Source: Pukyongia salina (GTDB taxonomy: Bacteria; Bacteroidota; Bacteroidia; Flavobacteriales; Flavobacteriaceae). From it: DNA of 64,000 nt. The stretch is taken from the NCBI RefSeq assembly GCF_002966125.1, contig NZ_CP027062.1, positions 3,118,273 through 3,182,272 of the forward strand, written 5' to 3'. Shown here piece after piece: positions 50,916 to 59,538 of this stretch. The position numbers and the translations under genes are program-made. Below the pieces are notes generated by a model. That model was not told the origin of the DNA. It was given only the letters and a program-made list of their open reading frames with translations, and searched no databases. How positions within the stretch are numbered: the first letter of the stretch is position 1; every line of letters begins with the position of its first letter.

Positions 50916-53324
50916 ATGTCAAAAAGAAGAATAGAAAAAGTTGCGGTAATAGGATCCGGGATCATGGGTAGCGGTATTGCCTGTCATTTTGCCAATATAG
51001 GCGTGCAGGTATTGTTGCTGGATATTGTTCCCCGGGAACTTAACGATGCCGAAAAAGCAAAAGGCCTGAGTCTGGAAGACAAGGTTGTTCGTAACAGATT
51101 GGTTAATAATGCACTCACTGCGGCGATAAAAAGCAGGCCTGCCCCACTTTATCACAAGGATTTTGCAAAACGCATCACTACTGGTAACCTTGAAGATGAT
51201 ATAGCAAAAGTGAAAGATGTGGACTGGATCATCGAAGTGGTGGTAGAACGCCTGGATATTAAACAACAGGTATTCGAAAACCTTGAAAAACACAGAACAC
51301 CCGGTACACTTATTACCTCAAATACCTCGGGTATCCCTATTAAATTCATGAATGAAGGAAGAAGTGAGGATTTCAGACAGCATTTCTGCGGAACTCACTT
51401 TTTTAACCCCCCTCGATATCTTAAACTCTTTGAGATCATCCCGGGGCCGGATACCAAACAAGAGGTATTAGATTTTCTGAATGGCTATGGAGAAAAGTTC
51501 CTTGGGAAAACCTCGGTGGTGGCGAAAGACACCCCTGCATTCATTGGGAATCGCATTGGGATATATGGTATTCAAAGCTTGTTTCACCTGGTTACAGAAA
51601 TGGGACTCACCATTGAAGAGGTCGATAAACTAACCGGACCAGTTATAGGTAGGCCAAAAAGTGCCACTTTCCGCACCGTTGATGTAGTAGGACTTGATAC
51701 CCTTGTACACGTTGCTAACGGTATTTATGAGAACTGTCCGGAAGATGAGGAACACGAATTATTTAAGCTTCCTGCCTTTATCGATACTATGATGGAGAAC
51801 AAATGGCTGGGTAGTAAAACCGGTCAGGGCTTCTATAAAAAGATAAAGAACGAGGACGGCTCCAGTGAAATCGTATCGCTGGATCTCGATAGCATGGAAT
51901 ATCGTAAAAAGAAACGCGCCTCTTTTGCCACCCTTGAAATGACCAAATCTGTGGATAAGGTGATAGACCGTTTTAAGGTGCTGGTAAATGGAAAGGATAA
52001 AGCCGGAGAATTTTATCGAAAGAATTTTGGATCGATGTTCGCCTACGTTTCTAAGCGTATTCCCGAAATAACCGACGAACTTTATAAGATCGACGATGCC
52101 ATGAAAGCTGGTTTTGGGTGGGAACATGGCCCCTTCGAGATATGGGATGCCATAGGACTTTCGGAAGGAATAAAACTAATAAACGACCTTGGTAAAGAAC
52201 CGGCGGCCTGGGTAACCGATATGAAAGATGCCGGAGTGGAATCTTTCTACACAGTAAAAGATGGTGCTACCTATTTTTATGATATTCCGAAGAAAACTCA
52301 TGAAAAAGTCCCGGGACAGGATGCCTTTATAATTTTAGATAATATCCGTAAAAGCAACGAGGTCTTTAAAAATAGCGGGGTAGTGATTGAAGACCTGGGT
52401 GACGGGATCCTGAATGTAGAATTTCAAAGCAAAATGAATTCTATTGGTGGAGATGTGCTGGCAGGAGTTAATAAGGCCATTGATCTGGCTGAAAAGGAAT
52501 ACGACGGACTTGTTGTTGGAAACCAGGGAGCCAATTTCTCTGTAGGAGCCAATATTGGTATGATCTTCATGATGGCTGTGGAACAGGAATATGACGAATT
52601 GAACATGGCTGTAAAATACTTTCAGGACACCTGTATGAGATTGCGTTATTCTTCAATTCCCGTTGTGGTTGCCCCACATGGGATGACCCTGGGAGGTGGT
52701 TGCGAAATGACATTACACGCAGATCGCGTGGTTGCTGCTGCCGAAACTTATATCGGGCTGGTAGAATTTGGCGTAGGAGTGATCCCCGGAGGTGGAGGAA
52801 GTAAAGAAATGGCGCTTAGGGCAAGTGATACTTTCGAGAAAAACGACGTAGAGCTGAATAGGCTACAGGAGTATTTCCTAACCATAGGGATGGCAAAAGT
52901 CGCGACATCTGCTTACGAGGCCTACGATACCGGAATTCTGCAACACGGTAAAGATATAGTGGTGGTGAACAAAGACAGGCAGATCGCAACGGCTAAAGCT
53001 GTAGCGCGTATGATGGCAGACCAGGGCTATACCAAACCTATCCAAAGAACCGATGTACGAGTGCTTGGCAAGCAGGCCCTGGGGATGTTCCTTGTAGGTA
53101 CAGATTCTATGGAAGCGGGACATTATATTAGTGAACACGATAAAAAGATAGCGAATAAACTGGCCTATGTTATGGCTGGCGGCGACCTGAGTGAACCAAG
53201 CTATGTAAGTGAACAGTATCTATTGGATCTGGAAAGAGAAGCGTTTATGAGTCTTACTACCGAACGTAAAACCCTGGAACGACTGGAGCATATGATCAAA
53301 AAAGGGAAACCCCTTAGAAATTAA
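50916..53324 (+). CDS. 3-Hydroxyacyl-CoA dehydrogenase/enoyl-CoA hydratase (FadN type)
   Basis: The 802-residue bifunctional beta-oxidation enzyme has an N-terminal NAD domain (VAVIGSGIMGSGIACHFANIGVQVLLLDI, residues 8-36, and FFNPPRYLKLFEIIPGPDTKQE) and a C-terminal crotonase domain (VVGNQGANFSVGANIGMIFMM and GMTLGGGCEMTLHADRVVAAAETYIGLVEFGVGVIPGGGGSKEMALR). The order dehydrogenase then hydratase is that of Bacillus FadN, the reverse of E. coli FadB. It acts in the cytoplasm on hydroxyacyl- and enoyl-CoA. The thiolase and acyl-CoA dehydrogenase genes follow, as in fadNAE operons. Confidence 0.93.
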   Translation: MSKRRIEKVAVIGSGIMGSGIACHFANIGVQVLLLDIVPRELNDAEKAKGLSLEDKVVRNRLVNNALTAAIKSRPAPLYHKDFAKRITTGNLEDDIAKVKDVDWIIEVVVERLDIKQQVFENLEKHRTPGTLITSNTSGIPIKFMNEGRSEDFRQHFCGTHFFNPPRYLKLFEIIPGPDTKQEVLDFLNGYGEKFLGKTSVVAKDTPAFIGNRIGIYGIQSLFHLVTEMGLTIEEVDKLTGPVIGRPKSATFRTVDVVGLDTLVHVANGIYENCPEDEEHELFKLPAFIDTMMENKWLGSKTGQGFYKKIKNEDGSSEIVSLDLDSMEYRKKKRASFATLEMTKSVDKVIDRFKVLVNGKDKAGEFYRKNFGSMFAYVSKRIPEITDELYKIDDAMKAGFGWEHGPFEIWDAIGLSEGIKLINDLGKEPAAWVTDMKDAGVESFYTVKDGATYFYDIPKKTHEKVPGQDAFIILDNIRKSNEVFKNSGVVIEDLGDGILNVEFQSKMNSIGGDVLAGVNKAIDLAEKEYDGLVVGNQGANFSVGANIGMIFMMAVEQEYDELNMAVKYFQDTCMRLRYSSIPVVVAPHGMTLGGGCEMTLHADRVVAAAETYIGLVEFGVGVIPGGGGSKEMALRASDTFEKNDVELNRLQEYFLTIGMAKVATSAYEAYDTGILQHGKDIVVVNKDRQIATAKAVARMMADQGYTKPIQRTDVRVLGKQALGMFLVGTDSMEAGHYISEHDKKIANKLAYVMAGGDLSEPSYVSEQYLLDLEREAFMSLTTERKTLERLEHMIKKGKPLRN

Positions 53325-53382
53325 TTAGTTGACTGCCCAAATAGAAACAAAACAAAGATCAACGTATCAAGAAAATAATAAA

Positions 53383-54573
53383 ATGAAAACAGCATATATA
53401 GTTAAAGCATACAGAACGGCAGTGGGGAAGGCACCGCGCGGATTGTTCCGTTTCAAGCGCCCTGATGAACTGGCCGCCGAAACCATTGAACATCTTATTA
53501 GTGAAGTACCTCAACTGGAGAAAACCCGAATAGACGATGTGATGGTAGGCAATGCCATGCCGGAGGCCGAGCAAGGGTTGAACATGGCAAGGCTGATCTC
53601 CCTGATGGGTCTTAAAATTGAAGACGTACCCGGAGTAACGGTTAACAGATATTGTGCCTCAGGAATTGAGACCATCGCTATGGCGACAGCTAAGATCCAA
53701 AGCGGAATGGCCAATTGTATCATTGCCGGTGGCTCCGAAAGTATGAGTTATATCCCCATGGGAGGCTACAAACCTACCCCAGACTACGAGGTGGCTAAGG
53801 CTGGTAATGAAGACTACTATTGGGGAATGGGCCTAACGGCCGAAGCAGTTGCCAACCAGTTTAATGTTTCCCGTGAGGACCAGGACGAATTTGCCTATAA
53901 TTCGCATCAGAAAGCGCTAAAAGCGCAGGCCGAGGATCGCTTTAAAGAGCAGATCGTTCCAATAGAAGTTGAGCATACTTTTGTGAATTCAGAAGGAAAA
54001 AAAGAAACCAAAACATATACCGTAGCAAAAGATGAAGGGCCAAGGGCCGATACTTCTATGGAGGTACTGTCGAAATTACGCCCGGTCTTTGCAGCCAACG
54101 GGAGTGTAACGGCGGGGAATTCGTCACAGATGAGTGATGGGGCCGCCTTTGTACTTGTAATGAGTGAAGAAATGGTGAAGGAATTAAATCTTGAACCCAT
54201 TGCAAGAATGGTAAATTTTGCAGCTGCCGGAGTAGAACCACGAATTATGGGTATTGGTCCGGTAAAAGCTATTCCAAAAGCCTTAAAACAGGCAGGGATG
54301 AAACAAGAAGATATCGAACTAATTGAGTTAAACGAAGCTTTTGCTTCTCAGTCCCTGGCAGTTATTAGAGAATTAGGTTTAAATCCGGACATCGTAAATG
54401 TAAATGGTGGTGCGATCGCACTTGGTCATCCGTTGGGTTGTACCGGGGCTAAATTGTCGGTACAACTATTCGATGAAATGCGCAAGCGCGATATGAAAGG
54501 AAAATACGGCATGGTGACCATGTGTGTAGGAACCGGACAAGGTGCCGCAGGTATCTATGAGTTTTTAAATTAA
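53383..54573 (+). CDS. Acetyl-CoA acyltransferase (thiolase, FadA type)
   Basis: The product is 396 residues from the ATG at 53383 (MKTAYIVKAYRTAVGKAPRG); the extra 18 codons upstream start at TTG and look like intergenic sequence. The catalytic set is Cys91 in VNRYCASGIE, His in NEAFASQ-containing and GGAIALGHPLGCTGA segments, and the final Cys in GMVTMCVGTGQG. It removes acetyl-CoA in the last beta-oxidation step and partners the multifunctional enzyme encoded upstream. Confidence 0.95.
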   Translation: MKTAYIVKAYRTAVGKAPRGLFRFKRPDELAAETIEHLISEVPQLEKTRIDDVMVGNAMPEAEQGLNMARLISLMGLKIEDVPGVTVNRYCASGIETIAMATAKIQSGMANCIIAGGSESMSYIPMGGYKPTPDYEVAKAGNEDYYWGMGLTAEAVANQFNVSREDQDEFAYNSHQKALKAQAEDRFKEQIVPIEVEHTFVNSEGKKETKTYTVAKDEGPRADTSMEVLSKLRPVFAANGSVTAGNSSQMSDGAAFVLVMSEEMVKELNLEPIARMVNFAAAGVEPRIMGIGPVKAIPKALKQAGMKQEDIELIELNEAFASQSLAVIRELGLNPDIVNVNGGAIALGHPLGCTGAKLSVQLFDEMRKRDMKGKYGMVTMCVGTGQGAAGIYEFLN

Positions 54574-54593
54574 TTGACGTAAAAAGATAAGAA

Positions 54594-56405
54594 ATGAGTA
54601 CAACAACCGAACTTAACAATGACCTCCTGAGAGGTGGACAGTTTCTGGTAAAAGAGACCCGTTGTGAAGACATATTTACTCCTGAAGATTTTTCGGAGGA
54701 ACAGAAAATGATGAAGGAATCGGTGATCGAATTTGTTGACAGGGAGATCTGGCCGCAGAAAGATCGATTCGAAAAGAAGGACTATGCGCTTACCGAAGAG
54801 ATCATGCGTAAAGCCGGAGAGCTGGGCCTTCTGGGAATTGCGGTTCCCGAAGCCTACGGAGGCCTGGGTATGGGCTTTGTTACAACTATGCTGGTATGCG
54901 ATTATATCTCGGGAGCCACAGGTTCTATTGCCACTGCATTTGGAGCCCACACAGGGATTGGAACCATGCCGATCACTCTTTACGGTACCGAGGAACAAAA
55001 GCAAAAATATGTCCCTAAACTCGCATCCGGCGAATGGTTTGGAGCATATTGTCTAACCGAACCCGGTGCCGGGAGTGACGCCAACAGTGGAAAAACAAAG
55101 GCTGTACTATCTGAAGACGGCACACACTACAAGATCAGTGGCCAAAAAATGTGGATCTCCAATGCGGGCTTTTGTGACCTGTTTATAGTTTTCGCACGAA
55201 TTGAAGATGATAAGTATATCACGGGATTTATCGTTGAAAATGATCCGGAAAATGGTATCTCCCTGGGTGAGGAAGAACATAAATTAGGAATACACTCCTC
55301 TTCTACCCGACAAGTATTCTTTAACGAGACCAAGGTCCCCGTGGAGAATATGCTATCGGAAAGAGGAAACGGATTTAAAATTGCGATGAACGCCCTTAAT
55401 ATTGGGCGAATAAAACTGGCCGGAGCCTGCCTGGATGCCCAAAGACGGGTTATAGACACGGCGGTAAAATATGCCAATGAGCGTGTTCAGTTTAAGACTC
55501 CTATTGCAAAATTTGGTGCTATCAAAGCCAAGATCGCCGAAATGGCCACCTCTACCTATGCCGGTGAAAGTGCCTGTTACAGGGCATCGAAAAATATTGA
55601 GGACAGGATCAATATCCGCATGGCCGAAGGAAATTCACACCAGGAAGCAGAACTGAAAGGTGTGGAAGAATACGCCATAGAATGTTCTTTGCTAAAAGTA
55701 GCTGTATCCGAGGATATCCAGAATTGCAGTGATGAAGGTATACAGATTTTCGGAGGGATGGGCTTTAGTGCAGACACCCCAATGGAAGCCGCATGGAGAG
55801 ATGCACGTATTGCTCGTATTTACGAAGGAACCAACGAGATCAATCGTATGCTGGCGGTAGGTATGCTGGTAAAGAAAGCCATGAAAGGACATGTAGACCT
55901 ACTCGGGCCTGCTATGGCCGTGGCAGACGAGCTAACCGGTATTCCTTCATTCGAAACGCCGGATTACAGCGAATTACTTTCAGAAGAAAAAGCTATGATC
56001 GCCAAACTTAAAAAAGTATTCTTGATGGTAGCTGGTTCGGCTGTACAAAAATATGGCCCTAAACTGGAGGAGCATCAACAACTACTCATGGCATCGGCCG
56101 ATATCCTTATCGAGATCTATATGGCTGAAAGCGCCGTATTACGTGCCGAGAAAAATGCCAGGCGATTTGGTGAAGATGCCCAAAAAGAGCAAATTGCAAT
56201 GGCACAACTGTATCTGTACAATGCTGTTGATAAAATTTCTCAAAAAGCTAAGGAAGGAATCGTATCTTTCGCTGAGGGAGATGAACAACGAATGATGTTG
56301 ATGGGGTTAAAACGATTTACGAAATATCAAAACATGCCTAACGTGGTGGCCTTAAGAAATCTTATCGCCGAAAAGGTTACAGCAGAAAATACTTATCCGT
56401 TTTAA
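54594..56405 (+). CDS. Acyl-CoA dehydrogenase (FadE/YusJ type)
   Basis: The product is 603 residues. The dehydrogenase core spans about residues 30-430, with AYCLTEPGAGSDANSGKTKA, the FAD region FQTPIAKFG-like VQFKTPIAKFGAIKAKIAEM, and the catalytic Glu near DARIARIYEGTNEINRMLAVGM. An extra helical C-terminal part of about 160 residues follows, as in long-chain FadE proteins. It performs the first, FAD-dependent step of beta-oxidation. It is the last gene of the marR-fad unit and is followed by a clear terminator. Confidence 0.95.
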   Translation: MSTTTELNNDLLRGGQFLVKETRCEDIFTPEDFSEEQKMMKESVIEFVDREIWPQKDRFEKKDYALTEEIMRKAGELGLLGIAVPEAYGGLGMGFVTTMLVCDYISGATGSIATAFGAHTGIGTMPITLYGTEEQKQKYVPKLASGEWFGAYCLTEPGAGSDANSGKTKAVLSEDGTHYKISGQKMWISNAGFCDLFIVFARIEDDKYITGFIVENDPENGISLGEEEHKLGIHSSSTRQVFFNETKVPVENMLSERGNGFKIAMNALNIGRIKLAGACLDAQRRVIDTAVKYANERVQFKTPIAKFGAIKAKIAEMATSTYAGESACYRASKNIEDRINIRMAEGNSHQEAELKGVEEYAIECSLLKVAVSEDIQNCSDEGIQIFGGMGFSADTPMEAAWRDARIARIYEGTNEINRMLAVGMLVKKAMKGHVDLLGPAMAVADELTGIPSFETPDYSELLSEEKAMIAKLKKVFLMVAGSAVQKYGPKLEEHQQLLMASADILIEIYMAESAVLRAEKNARRFGEDAQKEQIAMAQLYLYNAVDKISQKAKEGIVSFAEGDEQRMMLMGLKRFTKYQNMPNVVALRNLIAEKVTAENTYPF

Positions 56406-56449
56406 AATATCAGATGCGCTCATAGCATTTGGTTAGTTAGTTGAAAAAT

Positions 56450-56479
56450 CCGCCACTTAGAAATGAGTGGCGGTTTTTT
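56450..56479 (+). terminator. Intrinsic terminator of the fad operon
   Basis: The stem CCGCCACT/AGTGGCGG (56450-56457 with 56466-56473) is followed by six Ts. It lies 44 bp after the acyl-CoA dehydrogenase stop. Confidence 0.9.
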
Positions 56480-56503
56480 AATTCGATTGAATCTGCTATT
56501 TAA

Positions 56504-56511
56504 TATCTTTG
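56504..56511 (+). promoter_or_regulatory. -7 box TATCTTTG upstream of the TolB-like gene
   Basis: A perfect TAnnTTTG lies 15 bases before the ATG, just after the fad terminator. Confidence 0.6.
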
Positions 56512-56526
56512 GTCAAACTATAAATT

Positions 56527-57396
56527 ATGAAATACCGCCTGTTTCTCTTTTTCTTCTTTTTCTTCGGAATTCTTGCAGCACAACCCAATACGGAGGTCTA
56601 CCTGATGGACCTCGATTACGAAGGGGAAGACTTTACGTTCTCTAATTTCAGGAATATATCAAATGACACAGGATATGACAGTCAGCCGTCCTTCCAAAGC
56701 GACAACCTGGTATTGTTCGCGGCTAACAACGGTGGACAAAATGATATAGCCCAATATCATATTCGCTTTAACAAGAAATTCTGGCTGCATGAAGGATCTG
56801 CTGCCAGTCAATACTCTCCTCAAAGAATATCTGGCTCTCAACACATACTTAGTGTGCATCTGGACACCACGGGTAGGCAACGACTGTTTCGGCACCATTT
56901 AACCTCTCGCGAATACACAGAGGCTCACCCCGATCTGCAAGTTGCATATTTTGCCATGTACAACGAGAACATACTTGTAGGTTCGGTGCTGGGTGACGAT
57001 GCACTAGACCTGGTAGTGGCTAACCTGAAAACGAAGCAGGTAGACACCTTAGCATACAACGCCGGACGATCGTTCCATAAGGTTCCTAAAAGTGATACGA
57101 TGAGTTATACATATGTGAATGAAGAAGGGAACCACGATGTGTATCAACTTGATATGAAATCCTTCGAAAGTTTTTTTGTGGCCCAGTTACCTATTGGCGT
57201 TCAAGATCATGTGTGGCTAAGTGAGTCGATATTGCTCATTGGGAGTGGATCTAAATTATATACCTACGATCTTTTTGGAGATGGCGTATGGAAGGAGGTT
57301 GCAGATCTATCTCTCTACAAGCTCGATAATATTACCCGCCTGGCCTTGAGCCCTGATGGCACCAAATTAGCCCTGGTAGCCCTTCCTGCAGAATAA
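56527..57396 (+). CDS. Exported TolB/WD40-like beta-propeller protein
   Basis: The 289-residue product has a phenylalanine-rich signal peptide (MKYRLFLFFFFFFGILAAQ). The mature part has repeated propeller strands: YDSQPSFQSDNLVLFAANNGGQNDIAQY, SPQRISGSQHILSVHLDTTGRQRLF and ITRLALSPDGTKLALVAL. These resemble PD40/TolB-type WD repeats. It would be periplasmic and bind a partner. The signal peptide is encoded by a run rich in T, so a single-base error there could alter the frame. Confidence 0.75.
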   Translation: MKYRLFLFFFFFFGILAAQPNTEVYLMDLDYEGEDFTFSNFRNISNDTGYDSQPSFQSDNLVLFAANNGGQNDIAQYHIRFNKKFWLHEGSAASQYSPQRISGSQHILSVHLDTTGRQRLFRHHLTSREYTEAHPDLQVAYFAMYNENILVGSVLGDDALDLVVANLKTKQVDTLAYNAGRSFHKVPKSDTMSYTYVNEEGNHDVYQLDMKSFESFFVAQLPIGVQDHVWLSESILLIGSGSKLYTYDLFGDGVWKEVADLSLYKLDNITRLALSPDGTKLALVALPAE

Positions 57397-57412
57397 GACG
57401 TGAAATTATTAT

Positions 57413-57430
57413 TAAGAATTATTATTCTTA
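57413..57430. repeat. AT-rich inverted repeat upstream of the M23 gene
   Basis: TAAGAAT (57413-57419) and ATTCTTA (57424-57430) are inverse copies around TATT, 66 bp before the M23 ATG. It could be a regulator site or a weak stem; low confidence. Confidence 0.3.
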
Positions 57431-57495
57431 GTAAAATACGAGTCTCGCATCAATACAGCTCTTAACATCAGGGCTTACCTTGTAAATAAAAAATT

Positions 57496-58128
57496 ATGAG
57501 GTATCTGCTAATAGTCATTCTCATCGTTGGGCTTCTGGAAAACTGCTCGGGAAAGGATGATGATCCTGAGATCTACAACAACCAACTTCCGGTAAATCCA
57601 CCCTCAAATATTGGATGCCCCGGAACGGTCTACCCTCCCTGGCGTTCGTCCAGTTACGTACTTCCCTACCCGGTTGGAGAAACTTATCAGGTCCATTTAA
57701 GTCATTGTAGTGGAAGTTTTCACAGCAAAGGCAGGCCAGACCAATTTGCAGTCGATTTCGGCATGGACATAGGATCATTGATCACAGCGAGTAGAGATGG
57801 TACCGTAGTGCATGTTGTAGAGAATGGAATTGATGGAGAATTTCCAAACAACCTTGTGGTAGTGAGACATTCAGACCATACCTATGCGCAGTATATGCAT
57901 CTTACGCAATACGGGGCAATTCCGGAAGTGGGAGAATATGTTCAACAGGGGGACAGTATTGGTTTTAGCGGAGCAACGGGTCTGGCCGGTTATCCACATT
58001 TGCATTTTGTTGTAACACGCGACCAATGGGAGTATCCCTACGAATCTGTTCCGCATAATTTTAAAAACACCACAGCTAATCCTCGTGGGCCCGAATCCAG
58101 GAAACCCTATACGGCCAAACCTTACTGA
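57496..58128 (+). CDS. M23 family metallopeptidase, lipoprotein
   Basis: The 210-residue product has a lipobox at LLENCSG (Cys17). The LytM fold spans about residues 55-190. Candidate zinc ligands are His in SFHSKGRPDQ with Asp in FAVDFGMDIGS, and HLHF near the end (AGYPHLHFVVTRD), with HSDHTYAQYMHLTQYG between. Such enzymes cut peptidoglycan cross-links or other Gly-rich peptides. Being a lipoprotein, it should stay attached to a membrane. It opens a run of exported hydrolase genes. Confidence 0.88.
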   Translation: MRYLLIVILIVGLLENCSGKDDDPEIYNNQLPVNPPSNIGCPGTVYPPWRSSSYVLPYPVGETYQVHLSHCSGSFHSKGRPDQFAVDFGMDIGSLITASRDGTVVHVVENGIDGEFPNNLVVVRHSDHTYAQYMHLTQYGAIPEVGEYVQQGDSIGFSGATGLAGYPHLHFVVTRDQWEYPYESVPHNFKNTTANPRGPESRKPYTAKPY

Positions 58129-58192
58129 TTTAGCATTTTTTTCTGGAATGAAATAGCAACTTTTCCCTATTTTAGTGCAAACTAAGATATTG

Positions 58193-59527
58193 ATGAGAAT
58201 TACCGTTTCCCTCCTGTTTTTTTTCTTTTCTTTTCTGAATATCGCTCAGACAAACCCTCAACTCTACGAGATAATAGATGATGTTTCTTCCGAAAGACTT
58301 AAAAGTGATATAACTACCCTTGCCGGTTTTGGCACAAGACATACCTTAAGTGATACGGTATCCAATGTTCGAGGTATAGGTGCCGCCAGACGATGGATCA
58401 AGAATGAATTCGATAAGATCTCAGTCTCATGCGGAAATTGCCTTGATGTTTTTTACCAGAAAGATCTTGTGAAAAAAGGAGTGAATAACCGTATAATAAA
58501 AGATGTATGGGTGGTAAATGTAGTTGCCGTCCAGAAAGGAACCAAGTACCCCAACCGTTATATCATCATGAGTGGAGATATAGACTCTCGAGTGAGTGAT
58601 CCTACAGATTTCACTTCAGATTCACCGGGTGCAAACGATAATGCCAGTGGAATGGCTGGCGCTATTGAAGCGGCCCGGGTACTATCCAAATATAAATTTG
58701 AAAGTAGCATAGTTTATCTGGGGCTAAGCGGTGAAGAACAAGGCTTGTTTGGTGGAAAAGGATTTGCAAACTATGCGAAGGAGAATAACTGGGATATCAT
58801 AGGCGTCCTGAACAACGACATGATAGGAAATATCACAGGCGTGGATGGAGTTGTGAGTAACAGGGATTTTAGGATATTTTCCGAACCTGTACCACCCACC
58901 GAAACCGAAAGAGAACGAAACCGCCGTAGATTCTATGGTGGTGAGGTTGATGGGATCTCCAGACAACTGGCGCGGTATGTGTACAAAACAACAAAGACAT
59001 ATATGCCCGAAATGAACCCTATGCTCATTTATCGGCTGGATCGCTTTGGGCGTGGTGGCCATCATCGCCCGTTTAACGATGCCGGTTTTGCCGGAATAAG
59101 AATTATGGAAGCTCACGAGAATTATACTCAACAACACCAGGATATTCGCATGGAGAATGGAATTGAATATGGAGACTTATTAAAGTTCGTTAACTTCGAT
59201 TATGCGAAAAAATTAACCGCCGTAAATGCGATCGCTATGGCTAGCCTGGCCTCTGCCCCTCCCCCTCCTACCAATGTTTCAATTGGAGGGATAGTGGAGC
59301 CCTCGGCCAAATTTAAATGGGAGAAAGCCGAAGGAGCCGTTGGGTATAAGATCTACTGGCGGGACACTACATCCCCTACCTGGGATCACAGTAGATATGT
59401 TGGGGATGTTTCAGAATTTACCCTGGAAGGCATAGTGATTGATAATTATTTCTTCGGAATCGCCTCGGTAGGAAAAGATGGTCATGAAAGTGTGGTTGTT
59501 TTTCCTTCCGGTATTTTCCGTAATTAA
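58193..59527 (+). CDS. M28 family aminopeptidase with altered first zinc ligand
   Basis: The product is 444 residues from the ATG at 58193 (MRITVSLLFFFFSFLNIAQ), a signal peptide. M28 zinc-site motifs follow: PGANDNASGMAGAIEAA, the Glu pair in LSGEEQGLFGG, the Asp in LNNDMIGN, and a His-rich AHENYTQQHQDIR near residue 310. The first site, normally GHxD, reads GDID (Asp129). The last 90 residues look like a fibronectin type III domain (PPPPTNVSIGG to EGAVGYKIYWRDT). It should release amino acids from peptides outside the inner membrane. The M1 gene follows after 11 bp. Confidence 0.85.
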   Translation: MRITVSLLFFFFSFLNIAQTNPQLYEIIDDVSSERLKSDITTLAGFGTRHTLSDTVSNVRGIGAARRWIKNEFDKISVSCGNCLDVFYQKDLVKKGVNNRIIKDVWVVNVVAVQKGTKYPNRYIIMSGDIDSRVSDPTDFTSDSPGANDNASGMAGAIEAARVLSKYKFESSIVYLGLSGEEQGLFGGKGFANYAKENNWDIIGVLNNDMIGNITGVDGVVSNRDFRIFSEPVPPTETERERNRRRFYGGEVDGISRQLARYVYKTTKTYMPEMNPMLIYRLDRFGRGGHHRPFNDAGFAGIRIMEAHENYTQQHQDIRMENGIEYGDLLKFVNFDYAKKLTAVNAIAMASLASAPPPPTNVSIGGIVEPSAKFKWEKAEGAVGYKIYWRDTTSPTWDHSRYVGDVSEFTLEGIVIDNYFFGIASVGKDGHESVVVFPSGIFRN

Positions 59528-59538
59528 GTCTTAAAATA

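Noticed and set aside
56540..56566. T-rich run in the TolB-like gene as a simple repeat or phase-variable tract
   Set aside because: It encodes the phenylalanines of a signal peptide and is interrupted by C and G, so slippage is not strongly expected; a similar run occurs in the M28 signal peptide.
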